Positions 11,380-23,358 of a stretch of DNA of 64,000 nucleotides are shown in pieces. Every line of letters starts with the position of its first letter. Position 1 is the stretch's first letter. A program made the translations under genes and the position numbers. Source of the stretch: Siphonodentalium dalli (Eukaryota > Mollusca > Scaphopoda > Gadilida > Siphonodentaliidae); assembly GCA_032622095.1 (NCBI GenBank), contig CP136069.1:157161043-157225042 (forward strand). Direction: 5' to 3'. The notes under the pieces were generated by a model. It was given only the letters and a program-made list of their open reading frames with translations, did no database searches and had not been told where the DNA came from.

Positions 11380-11795
11380 GACATTCGTGCGGGGTAGGCC
11401 AATAGTACGCCACATCGACTAACTTTTAGCGCACTTTTACCAGTGGGATCCATAGGCCCCTACAGTGGTAGTCATGTGCCATGGTATATTGGGCATCGAT
11501 CACCGGTACTGACACAAGCATGTACAATGGAAATTTATCCATCATATCATAACATTGTTTTTGACAATCGTCATATGCACCGTATCAATTAAAGACGAAA
11601 AGAAGGTGCCGGTACCGTATACGTTCAGGACTGTGTATATTATAGCATATAGCCTATAGGTAGGCGCTGTAAAACTAATTGAACTATTTATGCATCTTAC
11701 ATGGGTGTATACATGTGTGCACATACATCATATATCATCATGTACATGTAGCAGGTTCTAGATTGTAATGCTGTCATATATATAGACAGAACACA
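11380..11795. other. Intergenic DNA
   Basis: Nothing supported. Confidence 0.35.
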
Positions 11796-12235
11796 ACGCG
11801 CATCTTAATCGAGACTCTTTTATCGAATGAGTTGCGGGTGGCGCAAGGATATATTTCGCGACAGCGTAGCGAGAGCGAAATATCACTTTGCGCCGTCCGC
11901 AACGAGTTCGATAAAAGATTCAAGATTATGATGCAAGTTGTGTTCTGTATTTATTCTATTTACACCGTTCAGTCAGATAAGTTCAATTCACGAATGTCCC
12001 CTCCATTGTTACTATAGCTACCTTTATTGTGATTTAAGTCTGACAAATAACCAGTAATTATGGGGGGATCACCGGAAGCGGATGATCGACGTAATGTACG
12101 TCATCTTTCTTGGCGACAACGTCAACAAGAATAGTTCCGGCTTGTATTCCACTAGAGGTATACACTTATATGTATTCAATGGCTGGGATTCCGTTGAATA
12201 CATGTGCCTCGCGTCAATGGGTGTGGAATAAAAAG
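11796..12235 (+). repeat. Family E dispersed repeat, copy E1
   Basis: The segment matches 39187-39590 in reverse orientation. Shared parts include TGGCTGGGATTCCGTTGAATA, the AAGAATAGTTCCGGCTTGTA stretch and the CTACCTTTATTGTGATTTAA stretch. At 11826-11928 it holds a hairpin: TCTTTTATCGAA pairs with TTCGATAAAAGA and GGCGCAA with TTGCGCC, around a centre rich in gcgacagcgtagcgagagcg. No coding potential is clear. Confidence 0.7.
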
Positions 12236-13272
12236 TACGTGCATGACATCACTCAAATATGACAACCAATATTATGAAAAAAATCGATTGTTGGACCAGT
12301 CAATGTGGATATTTATGTTCCCATAATTTGCGATCAGTTGCTTTGAATAATAGTTTTTTTTTAAGATTTATTAAAAGTGATTTAAAACTATATGTTGACA
12401 TTCGCGGCGACAATCTGCATGTGACTCGACAAGAAAACCGCCGACCCGCCGCGACAAACAGAAGATATATAATTATATGTATTGCATATAAATCATCTCC
12501 ACTCATAATCGCGACGACGTCGCCGCGATTCCGATATCGGCGATCTGCCATGCTTCAAAGGTACACAATCCGATTCCATGACCGCCGTATCATCAGATTC
12601 CAACAACAACAACAACAACAACAACAACATTTCTTCAAAAGAAACTTTAGTTATCAGAATCGATTAATTACCACAAAAAAAGTAATGCTGACCACTGTCA
12701 ACTCTAGTATAAATTTTTCCAAACCGTGTTAAGTATCAACGCAATTTGGTATCGAGAGTATATGTTGGTCGGCTCGTCGAGTATTTGCTAAGCCGCCAAA
12801 TATTCTGCACAGGTGGTGAAAAATAACAGATTATTTTAAAAATCAAGGTCTGAAAATTCTTGAACTTTGATGTGTGGATTCCTCGACTAGAATCAAACAT
12901 TTACCCCCCCCGCCGTAAACTTAAGTACTTGCATAAATCAATTATGTAATGAGTTTATTGACAGGAAAAAATCTGGCAAGGGATGGTTTCACACATATTA
13001 TACACCCAGTAAACATCAACACATTTTAGAGCTGGACATGCCAGCACATTTTAAACTTCTAACTCACGACTGTCATGTACAGATCAGAGCAACATCGAAT
13101 GGGGACCAATTGTGAATAGGCGTAAATATTCTTGGAATGTAAGTTCTCAGAGGCAAACTAAGATGACCAATGAGACAGCTAATAACATACAACGGATAGT
13201 TGCGTTCATTCTAGGTGCGCGGACAGTAGACATATTACATGTGCATATTAATAAATGATATAACATGATGGC
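12236..13272. other. Intergenic DNA with (CAA)n microsatellite
   Basis: A CAA microsatellite lies at about 12603-12630 inside a chance frame. No other signal. Confidence 0.45.
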
Positions 13273-13490
13273 TAATCCTTTTTGTAGTAAACACTCATTG
13301 ATGAGTATCCCCACGGTAATGTTCAGTTAATAAGTTCGTTTAATTATCTGTCCACCAATGAATATGAATCCTTTTGTATTCTCCTTTCAGCTGCATGTCG
13401 TCTGCTGCTATTACCCGAATATCCAAATGAATAATATCCAGTTTCAATGAATAACTTTATAAACTATTCAGTATATAGTTAAGGGACATT
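13273..13490. mobile_element. Family C MITE remnant, copy C4
   Basis: Family C elements run from TTAACCCTTTCTATACTAAAT to ATTTAGTATAGAAAGGGTTAA, with an interior marked by ACTCATTGATGAG, ATGTTCAG and AATGAATAAT words. C4 keeps the interior and a worn right end near 13470-13490, without clear TTAA ends. Confidence 0.55.
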
Positions 13491-13640
13491 AATTCTGAGC
13501 ATCATAACTTAAAGCACGCGGATACTATATAACAAGGGAGGTGCTGACTATGGAAACTACGTAGTATGGCAATTGTAGTCAAGCAAAGTCCGCCAATTAC
13601 ACAATTTAAGCGCCAACGTTTTTGATGGCACCCATGCATG

Positions 13641-13939
13641 TTAGTCCAAGAGATATTGGTCGACCTCTGCACCCCCATGACTCAACTTCACCCTATAATT
13701 TTCTTCCTTGAGGTCTCCTCTAAATTTGTTCACTTGTTAACAAGAAAAAAACTGGCCGCATAGACTCAAAACAAGATGGCGTCCATTTGTCTTGATATGC
13801 ACCAGGTCTCTTTGATCGCCATTATAGTAAATATAATATCACATTCGCTTTTATTTTCCACTCGATTTGTTATGCTAATATACAACGCTTACAAACTAAC
13901 CAAAAACCCCGACACCAAAATCCAATATGGCGGCCAAGT
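13641..13939 (+). mobile_element. Terminal fragment of the giant foldback family (copy 3)
   Basis: It begins TTAGTCCAAGAGATATTGG and follows the left arms at 15091 and 24054 for about 300 bp (CTTGTTAACAAG, CAAGATGGCGTCC, GACACCAAAATCCAATATGGCGG). It stops abruptly at 13939. No opposite arm is nearby, so this is a single broken end. Confidence 0.8.
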
Positions 13940-14039
13940 TATATGAATTCACAGCAGAGTATATGACATATGAAGCAATATCTACGTACGTACGTCCAAA
14001 AAAAATGAAGTTCTTGCTCGACATCTGCTAGCGGAAGTA

Positions 14040-14440
14040 ACAGCTGAAGTACATAGACAAGAAAGCATTCTTTAAACTTTTTTCAATGGTCTATCATCTC
14101 ATGTTATTCAACAGCGTTTACTCGAGATCAAACGAGGGCTCTGTAATCTACTCAAAAGAGCAACGAACTGTATTCACAACACCTTCCTCTTGTTAATGCA
14201 GCTACCAGTGTAGACGTGAAAAACAGGAATCCTCATTCAAATATTGGTGATGAACAACCATATACTCTTGCTGCTCCTGATAGAGCTCTGGCCGCATCTA
14301 ATTAACGAAACCGCCGAAGTCAACAGAAATGATTTTTCTGTGGGAATAATCCCCACCAACGTATATTCAGTCCAGCCAGGGACGCCCACATGTAAGAACT
14401 ATCGAAAACTAGGACATTTTTCATAGGTCTGTTGGTCACC
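14040..14440 (+). pseudogene. Gag fragment with broken zinc knuckle (Ty3/gypsy)
   Basis: A frame near 14090-14160 (TFFNGLSSHVIQQRLLE) resembles the Gag segment before the nucleocapsid. At 14391-14435 a CCHC knuckle is visible as C-x2-Y-x4-H-x4-C. Its second cysteine is a tyrosine and a stop (TAG) precedes the last cysteine. Another Cys/His-rich stretch (FCGNNPHQR) precedes it, with a frameshift between. In the family this region binds the RNA genome; this copy cannot. Confidence 0.65.
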
Positions 14441-14519
14441 TAATATGAACTCTAAGGGAACTGCCGCCTCATGTGCACATGTTATTGCAAAGTGACAGCT
14501 GCGTCTACGCAATGTTTAT

Positions 14520-14644
14520 CTAAAGCTGCCATTGATGTTACAATAAATGAAATGAAATGTAAAGATCTGGTGGGCACCTGATGTTCGTGGACAAAAGTTT
14601 GCTGAATCCTTGAATCTGACCACCCTACCAGCCTCTGGACATGT
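14520..14644 (+). pseudogene. Protease, N-terminal part (Ty3/gypsy)
   Basis: The frame reads AAIDVTINE then reaches the active-site position. The expected Asp-Thr-Gly is there as Gly-Thr-stop, so the catalytic Asp is lost. The reading is cut at 14644 by another transposon and continues after 20914. Confidence 0.6.
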
Positions 14645-15090
14645 CGCGACCTGATTTCCATTCTGTCCTAAGTGACATGTTGGTACGAAACGTCCGTATG
14701 GGTATCGTTGGAATCGGCATCAAATTCCGCGTCTAACGGTACCGGCCCCTAAGCGGTATCTGTTTTTTTCGCGGTGATATTAGCTATTCTTTTCTGTCCG
14801 TTCTGCATAAAAAAAACTATTTCTTAGAACCAGTATGTCCTATAAATAAAACATACTTATAAAGCCAGTTATATCCTGTCATTTAAAAACAAAGATGAAT
14901 TCTATCTTGAGTTTCAGACACAACAAATAATTATTCAGATCGATGTTGTTCTATGTGCAGTTCGGCTTTACGAACTGTCACTTACTACAGGATGGAACTG
15001 AAATATTTTGCTAAATTCTCTCACATCGAACAGGTTGCAACTCAAGTTGCGATCGAACAGAGAAACTTTTTCCCGCGAAAAGAACACACG

Positions 15091-18000
15091 TAGTCGAGGA
15101 GATATTGGTCGACCTCTGCACCCCAGGACTCAACTTCACCCCACTAATTTTCTTTCTTAATGTCTCCTCTAATTTTTTTTTTCGGTTGTTAACACGAACA
15201 AAAAGTGGCCACAGAGACTCCAGACAAGATGGCGTCCAGCATGGCGTCCATTTTTTATATGCACCAGGTCTCTTTGATCGCCGTTATCGTAAAGATTACA
15301 TCAAATGCGGTCTTGTTTTCTGCTCGATTCGTTATGCCAATATATAACCCTTACAAATTAGCCAAAAGTCCGACACCATAATCTAATATGGCGGTCAAGA
15401 TGGCCGCCGAAATGTGAAAATATGCTATTTTTCTGACATTTATCCACTTTTTGTTTATCTCTATGGGAATATATTGGCATCTTGGCATGAATTTATACAT
15501 TTATCGTATAGAAGAATCATTGACGAACACAATGGGATCATAATATATATTAATTGTGGGATATTTTTGTCCGATATCACGTTTTCCCAAATGCCGATAT
15601 AATAGGTCAAAGCCGAATCGACGCTAATAACGCGATGTAATGTTTCGAATCAATGAAAGTTATTGCTATCATAACAACACCCATGCATATATGTGCAGGA
15701 GATAATCGAGCTATGATTCCACTTATACCTGATTTGAGGAATATTCACCCAAATCCAAGATGGCGGCCAAAATGGCCACCAGAAATAGAAAAATTGCCGA
15801 AAATCGCTGATTTTAACATCAGTGAGCGTTATTGTCACGACAACTCCACCTGCTTATTATTGTGAATTGGGAACACTTAGACGAAGAACTGTCATTGTAC
15901 CATATCCAAATAAAAGTTTCCAAAATGGCGCCACAATGGCACCGAAATTCCCTCATATTCACATCATTATACCCCCCCCCCCCCCGCAACGAAGTTAGGG
16001 GGGGGGGTATACTGGAGTCAGCTTGTCCGTCGTCCGTCCGTCCGTCCGTGGACACAAATTTGTCCGGAGTTTTTCTCAGTAGTTTTTTGATCAATTTCCG
16101 TGAAACTTGGCACAGACATCAACCACCATGGGAACCTGTGCACCTGCGATTATGACGTCTGTCGGACTTTTTTTGGTGGAGTTATCCCCCCTTTTTCGAC
16201 TTAGAAAATTTTCGCAACATGTATACTTTTGTCCAAGCTTTTATTCCTACATTTTTCGGTCAATGTTATTTAGTACCATGGGAACCCGTGCACCTGCGAT
16301 TATGACGTCTGTCCGACATTTTTTGTGTGGAGTTATTCCCCTTTTTCGACTTAGAATTTTTTTGCCAACATACATAATTTTGTCCAAGCTTTTATTCCTA
16401 CATTTTTCGGTCAATATAGGTTTAAGATTAGGGTTATGGTTGTACACCTGCAATTGGAACTGTTAATTTATTATTTTAACTAAATGTTTACTGACATGTG
16501 AAACATCTTAGTATTTTAAAAACAGGGGGGGGGGGGTATCCGTAGTCCCATTGGGACAGTCACACCTCTAGTTGGATACTATTGTCGAGACAACTCCACC
16601 CATGCTTACAGTTGAGTTGGAAATACTGAGTTACAAGAATTTTTTTCTCCAAATCGAACATGGCGGCCAAAATGGCCACCGAAATTTTAAAACAGGCCTA
16701 CATTCCTTAATTTCCTATAGTTTCTTACGATGAGCGTTAATGTTTCGCGATTTCTACCCCCATTACATGTTGAAATGGAATATTGATATGAAGTATTCAT
16801 TTGAGTTTGGCAATTGATACTCACAGTCAAGATGGCGGCTAAATTGGCGTCCAGAAATTGAAAAGAAATCGATATTTTCACATACTAATTTCAACTTTTT
16901 GTCATAATATCAATATGTCTGGACGAAACTGTACATAAACAATCTATTAGTTTAACTTAATACGTATCAACATGCATAAAATGGCTTGTATCCTTCTGGA
17001 AAGTCGAAAACCCACCATTAAGTTCGCGATGTGGCATTTCGAAACCCATTCTCCACTTAGCACCGATAATGGCCGTAACCGTATATAGGTGCGCCGAATA
17101 GTAATATTAGAACAATTACCTGATAACAGATTCTGATTTGCCACATCACGTCCATAATTATCGGGACCAGCTTCCATTTCTTTGTCTGGTCAATCTGGGT
17201 CGCTCACACCGACAAAGTATTCAACACCTCCTGGGAGAAGGGTCCCTCTAATCATAACGTTTCAAACAATTCATTCTCCGGTGTCTAGCTTACGATTTTA
17301 AATATGCTAAATATGGGATTTGTGCGTCATCTTAAACTAGAAAGGCATATGGTCGATGAGTATACAAGCTTGCATAATGTCATATCTATGTATGTGTCTC
17401 ATACCCCATGGGGATAACGGAATGTACACCTGGCGAACCAATTAGCTAGTCACTTCTTAATAGATGGTTCGTCAACTCACAAACTTAGCGAACGCATTGG
17501 CATATGTGGACAACCTCGGCATTGTTTCGAAGGTTGCTAGCTGTCTTATTCCCTTGGCTAGATGTATATCTGCTAAGGAGAAGACAATAATGTACCGACT
17601 ACCCACACTTCTTGACCATGATCCTAAGGAAACTGTGTGATGTCCCGCAGTCGTCTCGTCGAATAGCTCCCAGCAGAGAAGAACAATACTCGCGGTGTTA
17701 GTTTGTGGACATACGCCATGATAGTGGGAATGACATAAATTGGCCATGGTAAAATGGTCGGAATGGTGATGTTGCCAAGAAATCACTTGGTGTACCCAAC
17801 GTATGCTGAACTGAATGCAAGATCTCATCAACGTAACATTCCTCTGGATGTTCTTCGCGTTGAACATTTCACCCTTGTGTTGATGGCATTTGTACGTTCT
17901 TGAACCATATCGACCACCACCCAGTGTGTGTATGACATATCAACCAACTATGAAAGGCATCGCCTTTAAGACTGCACCCCAGTATGGGTGGTGCTTATAT

Positions 18001-20306
18001 AGTAGTAGCCAGTGGTACACGCCTGGTCCAGTTGACTGTGAACGGCTTCCAAACGGATGGGAACAATCTTAGCATACAAGGAAAGCAAAGCCACACATGA
18101 GGTCATGTCTGAATCTAAAACATACCAAAAGAAGGGCGGTGCAGTCATGGTCCAATTTCATTTCCACTATCATGACATATGCCCACAAACTAGCACCGTG
18201 CGTATTGTTATCATCTGCTTGAATTTGTTCGATGAGACAATTGCTGTACGCAACAAGATTTTTCTTTTGTTCATGGTCAAGATGTGTGGTTATGTTATGC
18301 ATTATGGTCTTCTACGCGTTAGCAGAAAGGCATCCGTCAACTGTCTGGCTTTCAACATTCGAAGCCATACACATAAGTTGTCCGGGTACGTCAGTGCATT
18401 AGATTAGTATGTGAATTGATGAACCATATATTGAGAAGTGGCTGTTTGCCAGTGTTTGGTAAGATCACCAGGTGTATATGTTGTTATCCCCATTAGGTCA
18501 CCAGGTCCTTCTGAAAGCTAGTATACGCATCGACCACATTCCTTTCTAGTTTATCGCACAAAATAACGCTCAGATCCCATAATTATGTAGCATCTGAATT
18601 ATACCATAAGCTATACCACGAATGAAGATCGCGAAGAATAAGGATAAGAATTCCCAGCTTTCGAGACAAACGCGTGAGCTGGACACCGGCATATGTATTG
18701 TTTGAAATATTCCGATTAGTGGGGCCTTTCTAAAAAGAAGTTTAGAAAACTGTGATGGTGTGAGAGATATAGATTAATCTGACGAAGAGACGGAAACTGG
18801 TCCATGCAGATAATGCTGAATGTGGCAAATCAGAATAAGCTCAGGTACTGTTGTTTTGATTTTTGGAGGCCATACTATGGCTATTTGGCGCACCTAAACG
18901 GCCGTTATGGGCGCTTATGGTGTACAATGGATTTCGAAATGCCACATCGCGATGATTAATTGTGGGTTTTCATCTTTCCAGAAGGCTACGACTTATGTTG
19001 AAACTAATAAATGGCCTATAGTATGTACAGTGTCGTCCATACCTATCGATATAATGACAAAAAGTTGAAATTAGTATGTGATAATATCGACTTGTTTTCA
19101 ATTTCTGGCCGCCAGTTTGGCCACCATCTTGACTGTGAGAGTTTGCCAAACTCAAATGAATACGTCATATCAATGTTCCATGTGAACTTGTAATTGTGGG
19201 CAGAATTCGCGTAACAATAACGACCATCGTAAGAAAGTAAAGGAATGTGAGCTTGATTTCAAATTTCGGTCTCCATTTTGGCCGCCATATTCGTTTTGGA
19301 AATCAATTTATTGTATGAGATGCAAGGTAATTACTTCACCTCCGTATTTCCAAATCAACTGTCCGCATGTGTGGAGCTGTCTCGAAAATAATGCCCAATA
19401 ATGTGAATATGAGGGAATTTCGGTGATTTTTCAAAATCTTTCCGCCATTGTGGCCGCCATTTTAGATCTGGGGAACTTTTATTTGGATATGGTATAACGA
19501 AAGTACTTCGCCTAAGTGTTCCCAACTCACAATAGTTAAGAGGTGTGGAATTGTCGTGACAATAACGCTCACTGATGTTAAAATCAGCAATTTTTGGCGA
19601 TTTTTCTATTTCTGGTGGCCATTTTGGCCGCCGTCTTGGATTCGGAAAATATTCCACAACTCAGGTATAAGAGGAATCCTAGCTCGAGTATCTCCTGCAC
19701 ATATATATGCATGGGTGTTGTTATGATAGCAATAACTTTCATTGATTCGAAACATTATATCGCGTTATTAGTGTTGGTTCGGCTTTGACCTATTATACCA
19801 GGATTTGTGAAACGTGTTATTGGACAAAACTATCCCGCTATGAGTGTATATTATGATCCCATTGTCTTCGTCAATGACTCTTCTATGCGATAAATGTATA
19901 AATTTACGCCAATATGCCAATATTTTCCCATAGAGACAAACGAAAGGCGGTAAAATGTAAGAAAAATAGCATATATTCACAGTTCGGCGGCCATCTTGGC
20001 CGCCATATTGGATTCTGGTGTCGGACTTTTGGCTAATTTGTGAGGGTTGTATATTAGCATAACGAATCGAGCGGAAAACAAGACCGCTTTTTATATCATC
20101 TTTACTATAATGGCGATCAAAAAGACCTGATGCATATATACAAAATGGCCGCCACGATGGACGCCATCTTGTCTGGAGTCTCTGCGGCCACTTTTTTTTC
20201 TTGTTAACAACCGAAACAAATTAGAGGAGACATTAAGAAAGAAAATTAGTGGGGTGAAATTGAGTCCTGGTGGGGTTCAGATGTCGACCAATATCTCCTG
20301 GACTAA
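15091..20306. mobile_element. Giant foldback element, copy 1
   Basis: The left end (TAGTCGAGGAGATATTGG, 15091) and right end (complement of TTAGTCCAGGAGATATTGG, 20306) open two long arms. By eye these stay complementary almost to the centre near 17900. The arms carry a recurring module with CAAGATGGCGGCC ... AAATGGCCACC (about 15227, 15386, 15757, 15920, 16657, 16830, and mirrored on the right). There is a TSD-like gap on neither side. No transposase was recognised; short frames such as 17472-17867 and 18057-18407 are parts of the two arms. The left arm is interrupted at 15969-16575. Confidence 0.85.
15969..16575. mobile_element. ~600-bp insertion in the left arm of foldback copy 1
   Basis: Compared with copy 2 (24945-24970), the arm is split between 'cacatcatt' and 'attgtcgagacaac'. 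The insert opens with a C-run then a G-run ending in GGGGTATACTGGAG. It holds a (CCGT)n stretch at 16025-16050 and closes with a G-run and GGTATCCGTAGTCCCATTGG. Inside are two direct ~149-bp units starting at about 16125 and 16274 (ACCATGGGAACCTGTGCACC). A related sequence occurs in reverse at 31840-32020 and in part at 30585-30655. Confidence 0.7.
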
Positions 20307-20884
20307 TAATATATACGCGTCAAATTCGCAATGTATCATTAACGAAGAGTACATTCCATGAAGCCATATCAACATTACGTATGCAATATATCATCAAGAG
20401 TCGCGTGCTTTCCATACAACACCAATTCAAAATGCTTGTTTCTATGTCGATGCGCTGGCTAACTGTTCCAAAGAGCGCACATATCACACTCTGCTCACAT
20501 TGTAATCTCTAATTCTATCATGTTATACGGTAAATTGAGACTAAATATTTCTTCATGTTGTCCCAAGTGCGTATTATCTCTTTTATAATCACCACTTGGA
20601 ACAGACCGGTCCTGAAAAAAATTCCGTTTCCATAGTGTCCCACGAAAAATATTCTACTAAGACTGAGTCCATATTGTGCTAAATGCAAAAAATCGCACCC
20701 CACCTCCCGAATCTGGTCGAAATATCATATAAGAAAGAGCATCTCCTTATCAAAGATGATGGTTATTGACAGAATGAATACTGATTTATCGGCAGATACC
20801 AGGATATCCACCATAAGTCTAATAACAACCAATTGCCAGAACTTTGAAATTTAAAAATCGATTTACTCGGAAACACAAAAAATG
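20307..20884. other. Interior of element X, right of foldback copy 1
   Basis: Non-coding as far as can be seen. It lacks similarity to the 14675-15090 left part, so element X is not itself a long foldback. Confidence 0.45.
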
Positions 20885-20918
20885 CACTTAGGACAGAATG
20901 GAAATCAGGTCGCGATGT

Positions 20919-21070
20919 ATTGATGGCTTCAGTTCGTTATCTAGTCCAATATAAGGACTTTGTGAAGTGACTATGATACCCATGAGTACAATATCTGTGT
21001 TAGATACTCTCTGCTGTGGCCATGACTATATGGATACACATACGATTGTCACTATATGTTTTGAAGGCAC
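20919..21070 (+). pseudogene. Protease, C-terminal part (Ty3/gypsy)
   Basis: After the ATGT duplication the reading LMASVR ... LDTLCCGHDYMDTH matches the end of a gypsy protease, where a Leu-Gly-x-Asp-Phe-type motif is usual. It is frameshifted. Confidence 0.55.
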
Positions 21071-21287
21071 AGGAGAATCTTTTGATATTCAAGAATATTT
21101 GTGGCATCACTTCTACTGATATTGATCATCCTCCGCTTATGGCTAATCTCTTAGAGGACTGTCATCTGATCGACAGTAAGTCTCTCAGCTAGAGTACCGA
21201 TGATTTACACAGGAGGAAACTAGTCGTTTACCGAAAGAGGGAATCATAGAACCAAGTGCATCATCCTGGAGGTCCCAAGTGCAAGTG

Positions 21288-21349
21288 ACCGCTACACCGC
21301 ATAGCGGGCTAGCATCACCAAATTCACCCTCTGGTGACCTCATTCTGCT
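21288..21349. mobile_element. Family D fragment, copy D9
   Basis: GGGCTAGCATCACCAAATTC and CACCCTCTGGTGACCTCATT are the inner half of family D. TACACC occurs just before and just after it (21293, 21350), possibly by chance. It breaks the RT frame. Confidence 0.65.
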
Positions 21350-21433
21350 TACACCTCCCACCAACGGAAGACACAGAAAGCGCCTCGTAATCGATTATTC
21401 ACAAACAATAAATACATTCACTGAACCTGATGC

Positions 21434-21575
21434 ATACCCGCTTCCATAAAATGATGAACAGGTGTCTGACGTAGCAAAATATCATGTGTTTACCACCAAA
21501 TTCCATACCCGCTTCCATAAAATGATGAACAGGTTTCTGACGTAGCAAAATATCATGTGTTTACCACCAAGTTCC
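21434..21575 (+). repeat. 71-bp tandem duplication inside RT
   Basis: Two consecutive copies start at 21434 and 21505 (ATACCCGCTTCCATAAAATG), differing at a few positions. The duplication repeats RT codons, so it arose after the element had lost function or caused the loss. Confidence 0.85.
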
Positions 21576-22063
21576 ACTGCAGGAAGGTGAGAAAAAGTAC
21601 AAAGCTTTTGAAGCGAACGGCAGCTTGTTTGACAAATGGAGTTGATTGTTTCCAGAGAGTAATGGACACAATTGTTCAGGAAAATAATCTGAAGGGTCTG
21701 TTCGTATACCTGGACAATATATATGACCATTGGCGGCATGAATCAAGTGGACCATTGTGACAATCTGAATATATCCATGGATGTCACAAAACAGTATAAA
21801 CTGACATTAAATGAAGACAAATGTGTGTATTCGGTGAAGACATTAAACCTTCTGGGGTACTCTATTAGTCATGGCTGTCTGATGACAGATCAGCTAAGAG
21901 ATCCACCATTGTCACATAGTCTCAAATCTTGAAGAGAGTAATTGGTTTGTTTGCATACTACGGTCAGTGGATACCGTAATTCTCTAATAAAATACGGCCA
22001 TTAGCCAAATATTCTACATTTCCATTGGACAAAGATGACGTAGCTGTTTTTGTTAAGCTTAAG

Positions 22064-22771
22064 GGGGGGGGGGGTCCGTGAAGTTAGCACAACATTCAAC
22101 ATTCGTGTGAAGTTGGCACAACATTCAACATTCGTTCAACATTCGATTTTACACTGGTAAAGTCTATATTGGTATTTTAGTAATTTTCCCCAGGGGCCTG
22201 TGGGTCGTATATATATAGCACCCCTATCAAAATTAGAGTGTTCGATACTTCGATTCTCATTTTTGAGGAATTTTAATTCCGGTAGAAAGATAGGGGGCAC
22301 ATCATATACGCATGATCGGATCGGGCCCATATACATGTAGGGATTGTACCCTGATGGTACTTTAATTCTCCATAGGGCCCACTTAAAAAAAGGAAATCGA
22401 ATGTTGAATGTTGTGCCAACTTCCATGAATGTTGAATGTGCTCTCTGTTCAACATTCGCCAGCGAAAACCACACATGCTAGGCGTGGGCCCTATGAAGAA
22501 TTAAAGTACAATCAGGGTACAATCCCTGCATATATGAACCCGATCCGATCATGCGTATATGATGTGCCCCTCTCTCGCTCTCTCTCTACCGGAATTAAAA
22601 TTCCTCAAAATGAGTATCGAAGTATCGAATACTCTAATTTTGATATACGATCCACTTAATCCATTCACGTTAAAAAAAACTTATGTACAAGAAAAATCAA
22701 ATGTTGAATGTTGTGCCAACTTCACAAGAATGTTGAACGAATGTTTAATGTTGTGCTAACTTCACGGACCC
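22064..22771. mobile_element. hAT-like foldback MITE with 8-bp duplication
   Basis: AGCTTAAG flanks the element at 22056-22063 and 22772-22779. The ends are a G-run followed by GTCCGTGAAGTTAGCACAAC and its complement. The arms (about 22070-22400 and 22480-22766) remain alike: CATATACGCATGATCGGATC pairs with GATCCGATCATGCGTATATG. The short word AACATTCG recurs near the ends. An 8-bp duplication suggests hAT; there is no transposase. Confidence 0.8.
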
Positions 22772-22779
22772 AGCTTAAG

Positions 22780-22957
22780 GAGGTGTAAAATGCCAGTGTG
22801 AAAGATGTGGATGAATCCGAAACATTTCTGGTGGAAACCTATGCATCTGATGTAGCTCTCGCTGGAAGTCTAAATCAATGAGGATGTCCGGTAGCATTCT
22901 CATGAAATGAACCGCTCTCCAGTTAAGAAGGAAATAGTTAGGATATGGAGATGCGTG
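22780..22957 (+). pseudogene. RNase H, first part (Ty3/gypsy)
   Basis: The frame ESETFLVETYASDVALAGSL carries the usual start of a gypsy RNase H, where an Asp in TDAS is catalytic; here it is TYAS, so that Asp is lost. A stop follows. The part ends at the TTAA where B2 inserted. Confidence 0.7.
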
Positions 22958-23358
22958 TTAACCCTTTACCCAACAGAATGGCCCTGTGCCAATGCATTCT
23001 CTTATATATGCGAGTCGACCATAGGTCGCCTCGCATATATAAGAGAATGCATTGGCTTAACACATTAAAAATTATAAAATTGTTAAAGAATGTAAGAAAA
23101 AATGGTAAAAAGTGTTAAAAAAAGATATTTTTTTAGGCCAATGCATTCTCTTATATATGCGAGGCGACCTATGGTCGACTCGCATATATAAGAGAATGCA
23201 TTGGCACAGGGTATAACTGTAACTATCACAATGTGGTCAAGGAGCCGGTTCCAATGATATCCATATTTGTATGGTTCTATTGAGACAGACCGAAGATATT
23301 TTAGGCTGTTGGAGCTTTATTTGGCCGGTTTTGGCCGGTTTGTTGGGTAAAGGGTTAA
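22958..23358. mobile_element. Family B double-hairpin MITE, copy B2, inside RNase H
   Basis: TTAA at 22958-22961 and 23355-23358. RNase H reading lies on both sides, so TTAA is a true target duplication. The orientation is opposite to B1. The hairpins are at about 22986-23054 and 23137-23205. Confidence 0.9.

Larger units (their letters stand above)
14645..20914. mobile_element. Element X: 30-bp TIRs, 4-bp ATGT duplication, holds foldback copy 1
   Basis: The 30 bp at 14645-14674 (starting CGCGACCTGATTTCC) recur exactly in reverse complement at 20885-20914. ATGT stands directly outside both ends (14641-14644 and 20915-20918). Protease-like reading resumes at the far side, which supports a real insertion. 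Subtracting foldback copy 1 (15091-20306), element X is about 1.05 kb and non-coding. A 4-bp duplication is known for several DNA-transposon groups (for example Sola and Ginger). The sequence alone does not decide between them. Confidence 0.8.
21110..22055 (+). pseudogene. Reverse transcriptase (Ty3/gypsy)
   Basis: Recognisable blocks in order are KEGIIEPSASSWRSQVQVT (about 21230-21290), RKRLVIDYSQTIN (about 21375), TNGVDCFQRVMDTIV (about 21635) and the active-site block GLFVYLDNI (about 21695). LNEDKCVYSVKTLNLLGYSI (about 21810) and RVIGLFAYYGQWI (about 21940) follow. YLDN stands at the catalytic position in place of a -DD motif. The block order fixes the strand and the Ty3/gypsy identity. 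Damage: a family D fragment at 21288-21349, a ~71-bp tandem duplication at 21434-21575, and several frameshifts and stops. Not functional. Confidence 0.85.

Noticed and set aside
12259-12732. 157-codon frame with a glutamine run
   Set aside because: The run is a CAA microsatellite; the rest has no domain, and the opposite strand is open as well.
22064-22771. A small-RNA or miRNA cluster in the facing arms
   Set aside because: The arms have a clean 8-bp target duplication and G-run ends, so a hAT-like MITE explains the structure better.
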